Positions 25,351 through 33,020 of a stretch of DNA of 64,000 bases are shown here, piece after piece. The notes below the pieces were generated by a model. It was not told the origin of the DNA. It was given only the letters and a program-made list of their open reading frames with translations, and did no database searches. The position numbers were made by a program, and so were the translations under genes. This DNA comes from JBEVOS01 sp964563395 (GTDB lineage Bacteria; Pseudomonadota; Alphaproteobacteria; Caulobacterales; Aquidulcibacteraceae), in NCBI GenBank assembly GCA_964563395.1, contig CAZLWK010000009.1, positions 70,816 through 134,815 on the forward strand, read 5' to 3'. Within the stretch, counting starts at the first letter, position 1. Every line of letters starts with the position of its first letter.

Positions 25351-27192
25351 ATGTGGATGACGCGGCGCGGCGTGTTGGCGGCGGGAGCGGCGAGTGCGGC
25401 GCTGGGCGCGTGCGCCCATGGGTCGGGAGCGCCCGAGGGCGCTCCGGCGCTTGCGGCCCAGCTGGACGCGCTGGCCACGAATATCCTGCGCGAATCGCCC
25501 GAGTTCGCCACCAGCCTCGCCGTCACCGAGGCCCAGGCCGGCGGTCGCTACATGGACCGCCTGAGCGACGCGTCGAGGGCCGGGGTGGAGCGCCGCCGCG
25601 CCTTGGCGGAACGCGCGCTCGCGGGACTTAAGGCGCTAGATCGCGCGCAGCTCGGCGCGGGCGACGCCGTCACGTACGATGTCGTCGTCACCGCGCTTGA
25701 AAACAGCGTCGCGGCCGCGCGCTTTCCGTTCGGCGGCGGCGCCACCTCGCCCTATGTCGTGTCTCAGCTTGAAGGCGCGCACACCTCGATCCCGGATTTT
25801 CTCGCGAGCCGGCATCCGGTGACCGACCGGGAGACCGCCGAAGCCTATCTGACCCGCCTGTCGGCCTACGCGCGCATGCTGGATCAGGAGAGCGCGCGCA
25901 TACCGGAGGACGCAGCCGCCGGCGTGATCCCGCCGCTCTTTTGCATCGAGCGCGAGGGCGGCGGCGCGGTCACGCTCCTGCGCACCTTCGCCGCCATCCC
26001 GCCGGCGGAGAACGTGCTGGTCGCGCGCTTCGCGCAGCGGCTTGAAGCCGTCGAGATCGGCGACAAGGCGTCGCTTGTCGCGCGCGCGGAAGCGATCCTG
26101 CGCCAGGAGGTGCTGCCCGCCTATGCGCGTCAGATCGATGCGCTGATTGCGCTCAAGCCGCGCGCCAACAACGATTCCGGCGCCTGGAAACTGCCCGACG
26201 GCGAGGCGCTTTACGCGGCCGCGCTGCGCAACGAGACGACCACAGCGCTCTCGGCGGATGAAATTCATGCCATGGGCGTGGACTTGGTGTCGGCGCTCAA
26301 CGCGGAGATGGATCGCATCCTCCGCGGCCAGGGCATGACGCGCGGGAGTGTCGCCGAGCGCGTGCGCGCGCTCTCGCAGCGGCCCGATCAAATCTATCCG
26401 AGCACGGAGGAGGGGCGTGCGCGCCTCCTGGCGGATCTCAACGCGCAGGTGGAGGCGATCCGCGCGCGCATGGGCGAGGTCTGCGGCGCGCTCGCGCGTG
26501 CGCCGCTCGAGATCAAGCGCGTGCCGGCCTATATCGAAGCCGGCGCGCCGGGCGGCTATTATCAAGTGCCGGCGCTCGATGGATCGCGGCCGGGCGCTTA
26601 TTATATCAATTTGCGCGATCCGGCGGGCGAATGGCCCAAATTCACGCTGCCCACGCTCACCTATCATGAAGGCGTGCCGGGCCATCATTGGCAGATCGCG
26701 CTCTCGCAGGAAGCGGGCGGCCTGCCCTTCATCCGCAGCGCGCTGCTCGGCTTCAACGCGTTCAGCGAAGGCTGGGCGCTCTATGCCGAGCAACTCGCGG
26801 ATGAAATGGGATTCTACGCCAACGACGCCTTCGGCAAGGTGGGGTATCTGCAATCGGCGGCGTTCCGCGCGTCGCGCCTCGTCGTGGATACCGGACTGCA
26901 CGCCAAACGCTGGACACGCGAACAGGCGATCGCCTCGATGATGGAAGCGACGGGCGACAACGAATCCAACATCGTCACCGAGGTGGAGCGCTATTGCGTC
27001 ATTCCCGGCCAAGCGTGCGGCTACATGGTTGGGCGGCAAGCCATTCTGAAGATGCGGGCCGATGCGCAGGCGACGCTTGGCGCGCGTTTTGATCTGCGCG
27101 GCTTCCACGATGCGGTGTTGCTCAATGGCGCAACGCCGCTCAACGTCACCGAGCGTCTCGTGCGCGACTGGGTAGAAACGCAGCGCGCTTAG
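25351..27192 (+). CDS. DUF885 family protein, Tat-type lipoprotein
   Basis: A 613-residue DUF885 protein, a zinc-peptidase-like family common in Caulobacterales. The N-terminus MWMTRRGVLAAGAASAALGAC combines a twin-arginine motif with a lipobox (LGAC), so it is probably exported folded and lipid-anchored. The family's metal-site motif is seen as LTYHEGVPGHHWQIA, followed by AFSEGWALYAEQLADEMGFY, and a C-terminal motif PGQACGYMVGRQAILKMR. Peptidase activity is likely but unproven. The ATG at 25351 is chosen over an upstream TTG because the Tat signal starts there. Confidence 0.87.
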   Translation: MWMTRRGVLAAGAASAALGACAHGSGAPEGAPALAAQLDALATNILRESPEFATSLAVTEAQAGGRYMDRLSDASRAGVERRRALAERALAGLKALDRAQLGAGDAVTYDVVVTALENSVAAARFPFGGGATSPYVVSQLEGAHTSIPDFLASRHPVTDRETAEAYLTRLSAYARMLDQESARIPEDAAAGVIPPLFCIEREGGGAVTLLRTFAAIPPAENVLVARFAQRLEAVEIGDKASLVARAEAILRQEVLPAYARQIDALIALKPRANNDSGAWKLPDGEALYAAALRNETTTALSADEIHAMGVDLVSALNAEMDRILRGQGMTRGSVAERVRALSQRPDQIYPSTEEGRARLLADLNAQVEAIRARMGEVCGALARAPLEIKRVPAYIEAGAPGGYYQVPALDGSRPGAYYINLRDPAGEWPKFTLPTLTYHEGVPGHHWQIALSQEAGGLPFIRSALLGFNAFSEGWALYAEQLADEMGFYANDAFGKVGYLQSAAFRASRLVVDTGLHAKRWTREQAIASMMEATGDNESNIVTEVERYCVIPGQACGYMVGRQAILKMRADAQATLGARFDLRGFHDAVLLNGATPLNVTERLVRDWVETQRA

Positions 27193-27788
27193 CGCGCCAG
27201 CGCGGCTTCGATTTCAGGCAAGGTGTTCTTGCCGAAATAGAGGTCGTCGCCGATGAAGAAGGATGGGATGCCGAAAGCGCCGCGTGCGGCCGCCGCCTCC
27301 GTGCCCGCCAGCAGCTTGGATTTGACCGTTTCTTCCTGCGTGCGCGCAAGAAGGCGGGCGCCCTCAAGCCCGGCGCCGTCAAGCACGCGCGCGACAATTG
27401 CTGGATCGTCCATCTTGGCGCCGTCTTCCCACATGGCGCGCATGCACGCCTCGACATAAGGGCCAAGCTGGCCCTCTTCCTCGGCGACGACCGCCGCGCG
27501 CATCATCAAAAGCGTGTTGACTGGAAAGTGCGGGTTCATCTTGAACGCAGTCAAGCCGTGGCGCGCTATGAAGCGACGCATCTCCAGCATTTCATACGCC
27601 AGCTTGTTGGGAATGCCGGCGAAGGCGACCATCGGCGCCTTATTGCCGGTCAGCTTGAAAAGCCCACCCAGAAGAACCGGCTTATAGATAAAGCGTGCGC
27701 CGGTGCGCGCTTCGATACCCGGGATGACGCGATGAGCGAGATAGGCGTTGGGGCTGCCGAAATCGAACAAGAATTCCACGCTCGACAT
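27189..27788 (-). CDS. 2-hydroxychromene-2-carboxylate isomerase-like (DsbA fold)
   Basis: A 199-residue thioredoxin-fold protein of the HCCA isomerase/kappa-GST type. The N-terminal DFGSPNAYLAHRVIPG has the family's Ser (SP-x-x-Y) in place of the DsbA cysteines. The all-alpha insert includes MNPHFPVNTLLMMR, and RGAFGIPSFFIGDDLYFGKNTL is the typical C-terminal motif (GVFGVPTF). It is coupled to the upstream SDR gene by a TGATG overlap. Known members act in naphthalene-type aromatic degradation, but the general substrate may be any glutathione-dependent cis-trans isomerisation. Confidence 0.88.
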   Translation of the reverse strand: MSSVEFLFDFGSPNAYLAHRVIPGIEARTGARFIYKPVLLGGLFKLTGNKAPMVAFAGIPNKLAYEMLEMRRFIARHGLTAFKMNPHFPVNTLLMMRAAVVAEEEGQLGPYVEACMRAMWEDGAKMDDPAIVARVLDGAGLEGARLLARTQEETVKSKLLAGTEAAAARGAFGIPSFFIGDDLYFGKNTLPEIEAALAR

Positions 27789-28531
27789 CACCAAATTTCT
27801 CCATAAGGACGCAGATCGAGCTCGAACGTCCAGGCGTCGCGACTTTGCTGGTGCAGCATCCAATAAGCCTGGGCGATCGAGGTGGGGCGCATCAACGCAT
27901 CCGGCGGCATCTGCGCCAAGCCTTCCTCACCGCGCGCGGCTTTGATGCGGCTGCGAACGAAGTCCGTGTCGACACCAGCGTCGATGATGAGGTGGGCGAC
28001 ATGGATGTTCTGCGGGCCAAGCTCGCGCGCCATCGCCTGCGCCACCATGCGCAGGCCGGCCTTGGCGCTGGCGAAGGCCGCGTAGCCCGCGCCGCCGCGC
28101 AGAGACGCTGTCGCGCCCGTGAAGAAAATCGAGCCACGCCCATGATTCAACATGATGCGCGCAGCCTCACGCCCGGTGAGAAAGCCCGCCTTACACGCCA
28201 TCTCCCACACTTTGAAGAAGACGCGCTCGGTGGTGTCGAGGATCGGGAAGTTCACGTTCGCGCCAGGATTGGCGATCACCACCTCCAGCGGCGCAAAGGC
28301 GTCAGCCTCCTGCAGAAAAGCCGTGATGTCGGCTTCGTTGCGCGCATCGAGCGCGCGCGCCATGCACACCCCGCCCGCCGCCTCGATCTCAGCTTTCAGC
28401 GGCGCCAGCTTCTCCGCCGTACGTCGCCCCGCGAACACGGCATAGCCCTCCGCCGCGAATTTTCGCGCGATCGCCGCGCCGATATAATCGCCCGCGCCGA
28501 TTACGGCGCAGCTTGCATTGCGGCCTGACAT
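27788..28531 (-). CDS. SDR-family protein lacking the catalytic tyrosine
   Basis: A 247-residue Rossmann-fold SDR. The cofactor loop is VIGAGDYIGAAIARKF, ANPGANVNFPILDTT stands for the NNAG strand, and FFTGATASLRGGAGYAAFASAKAG is the active-site region. The YxxxK motif reads FxxxK (FASAK), so the catalytic Tyr is replaced by Phe. This is seen in an atypical SDR subgroup (SDR_c10-like) whose activity is unclear. It is the first gene of a two-gene operon with the HCCA isomerase-like gene and is divergent from the HxlR regulator (67-bp gap), which probably controls it. Confidence 0.85.
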   Translation of the reverse strand: MSGRNASCAVIGAGDYIGAAIARKFAAEGYAVFAGRRTAEKLAPLKAEIEAAGGVCMARALDARNEADITAFLQEADAFAPLEVVIANPGANVNFPILDTTERVFFKVWEMACKAGFLTGREAARIMLNHGRGSIFFTGATASLRGGAGYAAFASAKAGLRMVAQAMARELGPQNIHVAHLIIDAGVDTDFVRSRIKAARGEEGLAQMPPDALMRPTSIAQAYWMLHQQSRDAWTFELDLRPYGEIW

Positions 28532-28598
28532 GAAGCGCGTCCTTGCTGCTTCGCCAAGTAAGTCTTAAAAGTGAACCAAGTCAAGGAATGGGTACGTC

Positions 28599-29054
28599 AT
28601 GCGCTGGGATGAATTGGAGGAGGAGGCGTGCTCGCTTGCCCGCACGCTCGCCGTCATCGGCGATCGCTGGACGCTCTTAGTGCTGCGGGAAGCGTTTCTT
28701 CGCGTGCGGCGCTTTGAAGTGTTTCAAGAGCGGCTGGGGGTCGCGCGGCGCGTGCTTTCGGCGCGCTTACAGCATTTAGTGGCGCACGGCGTATTGCGTA
28801 AAGTCGCCTATCAAAAGCGGCCGCTGCGATACGAATATCGGCTGACGGAAAAGGGTCTCGGGCTTTATCCCGCGATCCTTGCACTCGTGCATTGGGGCGA
28901 TGCGCATTATGCAGGCACGAAAGGCCCGCCGCTACTGCATCGCCACATTGCGTGCGGCCACGATTTCCACGCGACGCTGTCCTGCTCCGCCTGCGGCGAG
29001 GCTGTGGATCCGCGCGCGGTGGCGGTGCGCCCTGGGCCGGGCGCGCCGCGTTGA
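28599..29054 (+). CDS. HxlR-family transcriptional regulator
   Basis: A 151-residue winged-helix regulator of the HxlR type, with SLARTLAVIGDRWTLLVLREAFLRVRRFEVFQERLGVARRVLSARLQHLVAHGVLRK as HTH core and RYEYRLTEKGLGLYPAILALVHWGD as wing and dimer helix. The C-terminus has a Cys cluster (CGHDFHATLSCSACGE) that could bind metal or sense redox. HxlR proteins often answer formaldehyde, quinones or thiol stress. Its divergent position suggests control of the SDR/isomerase operon. Confidence 0.9.
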   Translation: MRWDELEEEACSLARTLAVIGDRWTLLVLREAFLRVRRFEVFQERLGVARRVLSARLQHLVAHGVLRKVAYQKRPLRYEYRLTEKGLGLYPAILALVHWGDAHYAGTKGPPLLHRHIACGHDFHATLSCSACGEAVDPRAVAVRPGPGAPR

Positions 29055-29058
29055 TCGA

Positions 29059-29745
29059 TCAGCGACGCCAAGTCAAGGTGACGCCGGTGAAGCTTTCGTC
29101 GGCGGAGCCGTACTTGCCCTGGATGTCGCGCTCGACATAGGCGAGCGAGGCCTGCACGCCGGCCGCCTCGAACGCGACGCCCACTTGCGTGTCGCCGATC
29201 TCGACGCGGTCTTCCTGATAGGAGAGGGCGCGCCCGTTGCGGCCGCCGCCCGGCTGCCAGGCGATGGCTTCATCATCGTCGGCGACGAAGAAATACCAGG
29301 CCGGATCGTCCCAGCCGGGCGTTTCCCACGCGCCCACGAGATTGCGCAGACGTCTGCCGACGCGCGCCTCCACGCCGCCGCCGTCGCGGCTGATTTCGCC
29401 CGAGCGCGAGACGCCCAGCGTGGTGCGCTGCGCAACCCCAATGTCCACCGGCACGCCGCCGAGATCGGCGGTGGTGACGGCCGAAACTTCGAAGCGGCGC
29501 TGCGCCTCATTGAGCGGCAGGGCCGCACTGTTGCTGATGTGCGCGGATCGAACGGGCGCCGTGGCGCGCAAATCGAGACTGATCGAGCGCGCTACCGCGC
29601 CCAAACCGCTTGCTGGTTCGTCGAAAGTGACGCCGCTTACGGCGAAGTCGTTACGTGGCGCCGACATATCTTCGGCGGTCGCCATGTTGAACGCCACGCC
29701 CATCGCGAAGATGGTTCCGGCGATCACGAGCGCACGATAAGTCAT
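29059..29745 (-). CDS. Exported protein of unknown function, probable outer-membrane or periplasmic beta-protein
   Basis: A 228-residue protein not assigned to a family. It starts with a signal peptide (MTYRALVIAGTIFAMGVAFNMATAED), and the rest is beta-rich with alternating hydrophobic residues. It ends in VGVAFEAAGVQASLAYVERDIQGKYGSADESFTGVTLTWRR, which resembles terminal strands of a small beta-barrel. A repeated pattern of polar/aromatic strands supports that, but no porin family could be named. The start at 29745 is preferred over 29814 because the signal peptide begins there. It is convergent with the HxlR gene. Confidence 0.7.
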   Translation of the reverse strand: MTYRALVIAGTIFAMGVAFNMATAEDMSAPRNDFAVSGVTFDEPASGLGAVARSISLDLRATAPVRSAHISNSAALPLNEAQRRFEVSAVTTADLGGVPVDIGVAQRTTLGVSRSGEISRDGGGVEARVGRRLRNLVGAWETPGWDDPAWYFFVADDDEAIAWQPGGGRNGRALSYQEDRVEIGDTQVGVAFEAAGVQASLAYVERDIQGKYGSADESFTGVTLTWRR

Positions 29746-29919
29746 CGCGAGCCTCCCTATGTGGAGCGTCCGCCCGAACACGTTAACAAAAGGTTGCCGC
29801 GTGTGGCCGCGCAATCTTCACGCCTAACGTGATCTTGAGGCGGCGGTTCCCACTCTATTGGGGAAGGCCGTGCAAGAGGCGTGCTTGCGCCTTTCTCCCG
29901 CGCCGTCCCAGCGTAGAGC
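29746..29919. other. 174-bp intergenic region
   Basis: It holds the probable promoter of the exported-protein gene. A TTAACAAAAGGTTGC stretch near 29782-29796 resembles half a CtrA site. Nothing else is recognised. Confidence 0.25.
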
Positions 29920-30459
29920 CTAATCCTGAGGCGCGGGCGGCGTCAGCGACTTTTGCATTAAGATTACATCAAGCCAGCGGTCGAATTTGAACCCGACATT
30001 GGACAAGACGCCCGCATGGCGAAAGCCGGCGGCGGCGTGCACGGCGATGGAGGCGGTGTTGCGCGCATCGCCGATCACCGCGATCACCTCGCGCACGCCA
30101 TCGAGCCGCAATTGGGCCAGCAATTCCGCCAGAAGATGCTTTCCCACGCCCTGGCCTTGCGCCTGCGGCGCCACGTAGAGCGAATCCTCGAAGGTGCGCG
30201 CATAGGCGGCGCGCATCCGGAATTGCGAGGCGTAGGCGAAGCCGAGCACGCGCGTGACGTCGCGCGGCGAGACCGCGACAAGCCATGGCCAGCCGGCCTC
30301 CACCACATGGCTCCATCGCGCCTCCATTTCGGCGGCGTCCGGCGCCTCGAACTCGAACGTGCCCGTTCCGGTGACGACATGATGCGCATAGATGAGGCGC
30401 ACCTGCTCCAGGTCCTGCGCGAAGCAGGGACGGATCATGATTTCCGGGCGATCGCTCAT
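29920..30459 (-). CDS. GNAT-family N-acetyltransferase (phosphinothricin acetyltransferase-like)
   Basis: A 179-residue GNAT enzyme close to the Pat/YwnH group. MIRPCFAQDLEQVRLIYAHHVVTGTGTFEFEAPD is the usual opening, DSLYVAPQAQGQGVGKHLLAELL contains the acetyl-CoA-binding motif A (Q-x-x-G-x-G), and NTASIAVHAAAGFRHAGVLSNVGFKFDRWLDVILMQKSL is the typical C-terminal part. Such enzymes acetylate amino-acid analogues such as methionine sulfoximine. The frame extends upstream antisense to the CHAP gene. The start at 30459 begins the family match. Confidence 0.9.
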   Translation of the reverse strand: MSDRPEIMIRPCFAQDLEQVRLIYAHHVVTGTGTFEFEAPDAAEMEARWSHVVEAGWPWLVAVSPRDVTRVLGFAYASQFRMRAAYARTFEDSLYVAPQAQGQGVGKHLLAELLAQLRLDGVREVIAVIGDARNTASIAVHAAAGFRHAGVLSNVGFKFDRWLDVILMQKSLTPPAPQD

Positions 30460-30582
30460 CGTCGATCTCGGTGGCGCAGACAGGCGCGGCCGGTCAAGAC
30501 ATGCGTTAGGGGCTTGTTCATTTCGTGCGCGGATTGAATTCTTCACGCCCTGGCGAGGGACGTTTCGTAGAATTGGCTCGGC

Positions 30583-31149
30583 ATGAAGAAACACGACGCG
30601 CCCTTTATGAGCATCGCCGGCGCCGCCGGCATGGCGCTGGCCTTGGCGGCCTGCGCGACGGCGCCCGCGCCGATCGCGCGCGGCCCGTCCTCGCCCGCCC
30701 CGCCCAGCCAGGGCGGGGCATGGGATCGCGGCCCGGAATTGGAGCGGCCGGCTTCGCCGCTTCAATGCGTGCCCTTCGCGCGCGCGATGTCGGGCATCGA
30801 GATTTATGGCGACGCCCATACGTGGTGGGTGCAGGCCGAGGGCAAATTCCCGCGCTCGAACCTGCCCGCGGCGGGCTCGGTGCTGGTGCTGCGCGGCTAC
30901 GCCACCGCCAATCGGGGCCACGTCGCCGTGGTGCGCGAAGTGGTGTCCGAGCGGGAAATCCTGGTCGATCAGGCCAATTGGATGAACGAGGGCGAGATCA
31001 CCCGCCGCGTGCCGGTGATGGATGTGTCGCCCGCCAACGATTGGAGCCAGGTGCGGGTCTATTGGTTGCCCACGCGCTCCATGGGCGTGCGCGTCTATGA
31101 GGTCCAAGGCTTCATCCATCCGCTGCCGAGCCTGTTTGCAAGTTCTTGA
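30583..31149 (+). CDS. CHAP-domain lipoprotein (copy 1)
   Basis: A 188-residue exported protein with lipobox LAAC (Cys24), a Pro/Ser-rich linker, and a CHAP (NlpC/P60-like) amidase domain. The catalytic residues are Cys62 (LQCVPFAR), His113 (NRGHVAVVREV) and the polar Asn132 in DQANW. CHAP enzymes cleave amide bonds in peptidoglycan or its cross-links. Closely similar to the next gene, which lies 188 bp downstream. A second ATG at 30607 is possible. Confidence 0.85.
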   Translation: MKKHDAPFMSIAGAAGMALALAACATAPAPIARGPSSPAPPSQGGAWDRGPELERPASPLQCVPFARAMSGIEIYGDAHTWWVQAEGKFPRSNLPAAGSVLVLRGYATANRGHVAVVREVVSEREILVDQANWMNEGEITRRVPVMDVSPANDWSQVRVYWLPTRSMGVRVYEVQGFIHPLPSLFASS

Positions 31150-31274
31150 AATGTTCCTGCCAAGTCTAGCGCGAGATTTGGCCCATCTCGACTGGCGTTA
31201 AGCAGCATTACAGCCAGTCAATTAACCTTAAGACTGCGACTGCTTGCCCTAAGCTTCAAGCATTGACGCGCGAA

Positions 31275-31289
31275 TTAGGTTTTTCTTAA
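31275..31289 (+). promoter_or_regulatory. Candidate CtrA-binding site upstream of CHAP copy 2
   Basis: TTAG-GTTTTTC-TTAA, one mismatch from TTAA-N7-TTAA, lies 49-63 bp before the CHAP start at 31338. A cell-wall hydrolase under cell-cycle control would make sense, but the evidence is a single short motif. Confidence 0.4.
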
Positions 31290-31337
31290 GCCTCGTCTGG
31301 CGTTTTGTCTCAATCTGGGACGAACCCTGGAGCGTGC

Positions 31338-31991
31338 ATGTCGACCAGAGCGATGTTTGTTGCGGCCACGGCCATGGCGGCCGGCTTGCCCCTCGGCGGG
31401 CAGGCGTTCGCCTTGACCCCGCTTTCCGTCGATCCCGCCATGATCGAGCCGGAGCTGGAAAATTCCGCGCGGACCGTCAGCGCGCCGCCCAGCGCCTTCG
31501 CGCCGCTGGCGGCGGAAGCCTTTGAACCCAATCCGGAATTGCAGCGCCGGGGCCCCCGCCTGCAATGCGTGCCTTTCGTGCGCAATGTCACCGGCGTGAC
31601 GATCTTCGGCAACGCCAACACCTGGTGGCAGCAGGCGCGCGGCCGTTACGCCCGCGCCCGCGAACCGCAGGACGGGGCGGTGATGGTGATGCGCGGCTAT
31701 GCCGGCGCCAATCGCGGTCACGTCGCCGTCGTACGCGAGACGATCTCCGATCGCATGGTGCTGATCGATCACGCCAATTGGCTGAATGGCGGCGAAATCA
31801 CGCGCAACGTGCCGGTGCGCGACGTGAGCCCGCGCGGCGATTGGAGCCAGGTGCAGGTCTGGCACGTGCCCGGCGGCCATTGGGGCGGGCGCACCTATAA
31901 TGTGCAGGGCTTCATCCTGCGCGACGCGCCCGAGGATGCGCCGGCAACGCCGACCGAAACCGCCGCCGCCGAGAGCGTGCCCGCGGGCTGA
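31338..31991 (+). CDS. CHAP-domain secreted protein (copy 2)
   Basis: A 217-residue paralogue of the preceding gene with a cleavable signal peptide (MSTRAMFVAATAMAAGLPLGGQAFA) instead of a lipobox, so one copy is membrane-tethered and the other probably free in the periplasm. Catalytic Cys77 (LQCVPFVR), His128 (NRGHVAVVRE) and Asn147 (DHANW) are kept. The C-terminus is Ala/Thr/Pro-rich. The ATG at 31338 is chosen because the signal peptide begins there. Likely a peptidoglycan amidase or endopeptidase. Confidence 0.86.
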   Translation: MSTRAMFVAATAMAAGLPLGGQAFALTPLSVDPAMIEPELENSARTVSAPPSAFAPLAAEAFEPNPELQRRGPRLQCVPFVRNVTGVTIFGNANTWWQQARGRYARAREPQDGAVMVMRGYAGANRGHVAVVRETISDRMVLIDHANWLNGGEITRNVPVRDVSPRGDWSQVQVWHVPGGHWGGRTYNVQGFILRDAPEDAPATPTETAAAESVPAG

Positions 31992-32077
31992 TCCCCGCCG
32001 TTTGCCGCCTGCGTCTTTTGCCCTAAGACTCGCCTCCGCGGAGGGGAGGGCCTTCGCGCATCGCTTGGGGAGCGAAC

Positions 32078-32983
32078 ATGGCGGCGGTCGGCGCGCAGCG
32101 CGTTCAGCGCAACATGCAGGGGGAGCTTCGTCTCAATCAGACGGGCGGGATCAAATTCCTGCGCTACATCACCGAAAGCTGGCTGTTTCAGAATTTCATT
32201 CTGCTGTGCATCATCCTCAACGCGATCGCGCTGGGGATCGACGCCAATTATGGCGACGCTTGGCCCTATCACCATCTGATCGAAAACCTCGACCAATATT
32301 TCCTCTGGATCTTCACCGCCGAGCTGGCGCTCGAATTCTTGGCGCAAGGCCCGCGCCGCTATTTGCGCAGCGGCTGGAATTGGTTCGACATGATCGTGGT
32401 GGGGATCTGCTGGTTCGCCACCTCGCCGGCCGTCTCCGCCTTGCGGACGCTGCGCGTGCTGCGCGTTCTACGCCTCGTCAGCGCCGTGCCGCAGATGCGG
32501 CGCGTGGTCGAGGCGCTGTTCGGCGCGATGCCCGGCATCCTGGCCGCTTCCGCGATTTTGGCGGTGGTCTTCTACATTGGCGCGGTCGTCGCGACCACGC
32601 TCTTCCGCGCCGAGGACGGCTTCCGCAATCTTGGCGAGAGCGCGTTGTCGCTGTTCGCGCTGACGCAATTCGACGGCTGGGGCGACACCATCACCCGCCT
32701 CAACGCCACCTATCCCTGGGCCTGGGCGTTCTTGATGGGCTTCGTGATCATCGCGGCCTTCGCGGTGCTCAATCTCTTCATCGGCGTCATCGTCGACGCC
32801 GTGCAGGAGACACGCAACGAACAGACCGCCGAGATCAAGGCGGATGTCGATACGATCGAAGCCGGCGTCGCCGACATTTCCGAGGCGCAGGAAGACGCCG
32901 CCAGCGTGCAAAAGATGCTGCTGGAGGAAGTGCGCGCGCTGCGCGCGGAGGTCGCCGCGATGAAGGCCGCGCGCGGGGGATGA
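32078..32983 (+). CDS. One-domain voltage-gated cation channel (NaChBac-like)
   Basis: A 301-residue single-repeat ion-transport protein that should form a homotetramer. S1 is near 38-53, S2 near 73-90 and S3 near 103-118. The voltage sensor S4 is ALRTLRVLRVLRLV, with arginines at 123, 126, 129 and 132. S5 is near 152-175, the pore and filter LFALTQFDGWGD covers 192-203, and S6 is near 214-242. The filter TQFDGW differs from the TLESW of NaChBac by having Asp199-Gly200 in place of Glu-Ser. The last 55 residues are a predicted coiled coil (AEIKADVDTIEAGVADISEAQED), as in tetramerising bacterial channels. GGGGAGC precedes the start. Confidence 0.9.
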   Translation: MAAVGAQRVQRNMQGELRLNQTGGIKFLRYITESWLFQNFILLCIILNAIALGIDANYGDAWPYHHLIENLDQYFLWIFTAELALEFLAQGPRRYLRSGWNWFDMIVVGICWFATSPAVSALRTLRVLRVLRLVSAVPQMRRVVEALFGAMPGILAASAILAVVFYIGAVVATTLFRAEDGFRNLGESALSLFALTQFDGWGDTITRLNATYPWAWAFLMGFVIIAAFAVLNLFIGVIVDAVQETRNEQTAEIKADVDTIEAGVADISEAQEDAASVQKMLLEEVRALRAEVAAMKAARGG

Positions 32984-33020
32984 TCCCAGAAGCCGTGAGC
33001 GCTTGTGGTTCGGCTCTCGA

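Noticed and set aside
25636..27108. A 490-codon open frame opposite the DUF885 gene
   Set aside because: Shadow of a conserved gene; no motif and His/Arg-rich composition.
30460..31119. Upstream extension of the GNAT acetyltransferase frame
   Set aside because: Antisense to the CHAP lipoprotein gene; the GNAT fold begins at 30459.
31150..31337. Possible small RNA or gene between the two CHAP genes
   Set aside because: No stem-loop with T-run and no ORF of quality; the CtrA-like site explains the A/T-rich part.
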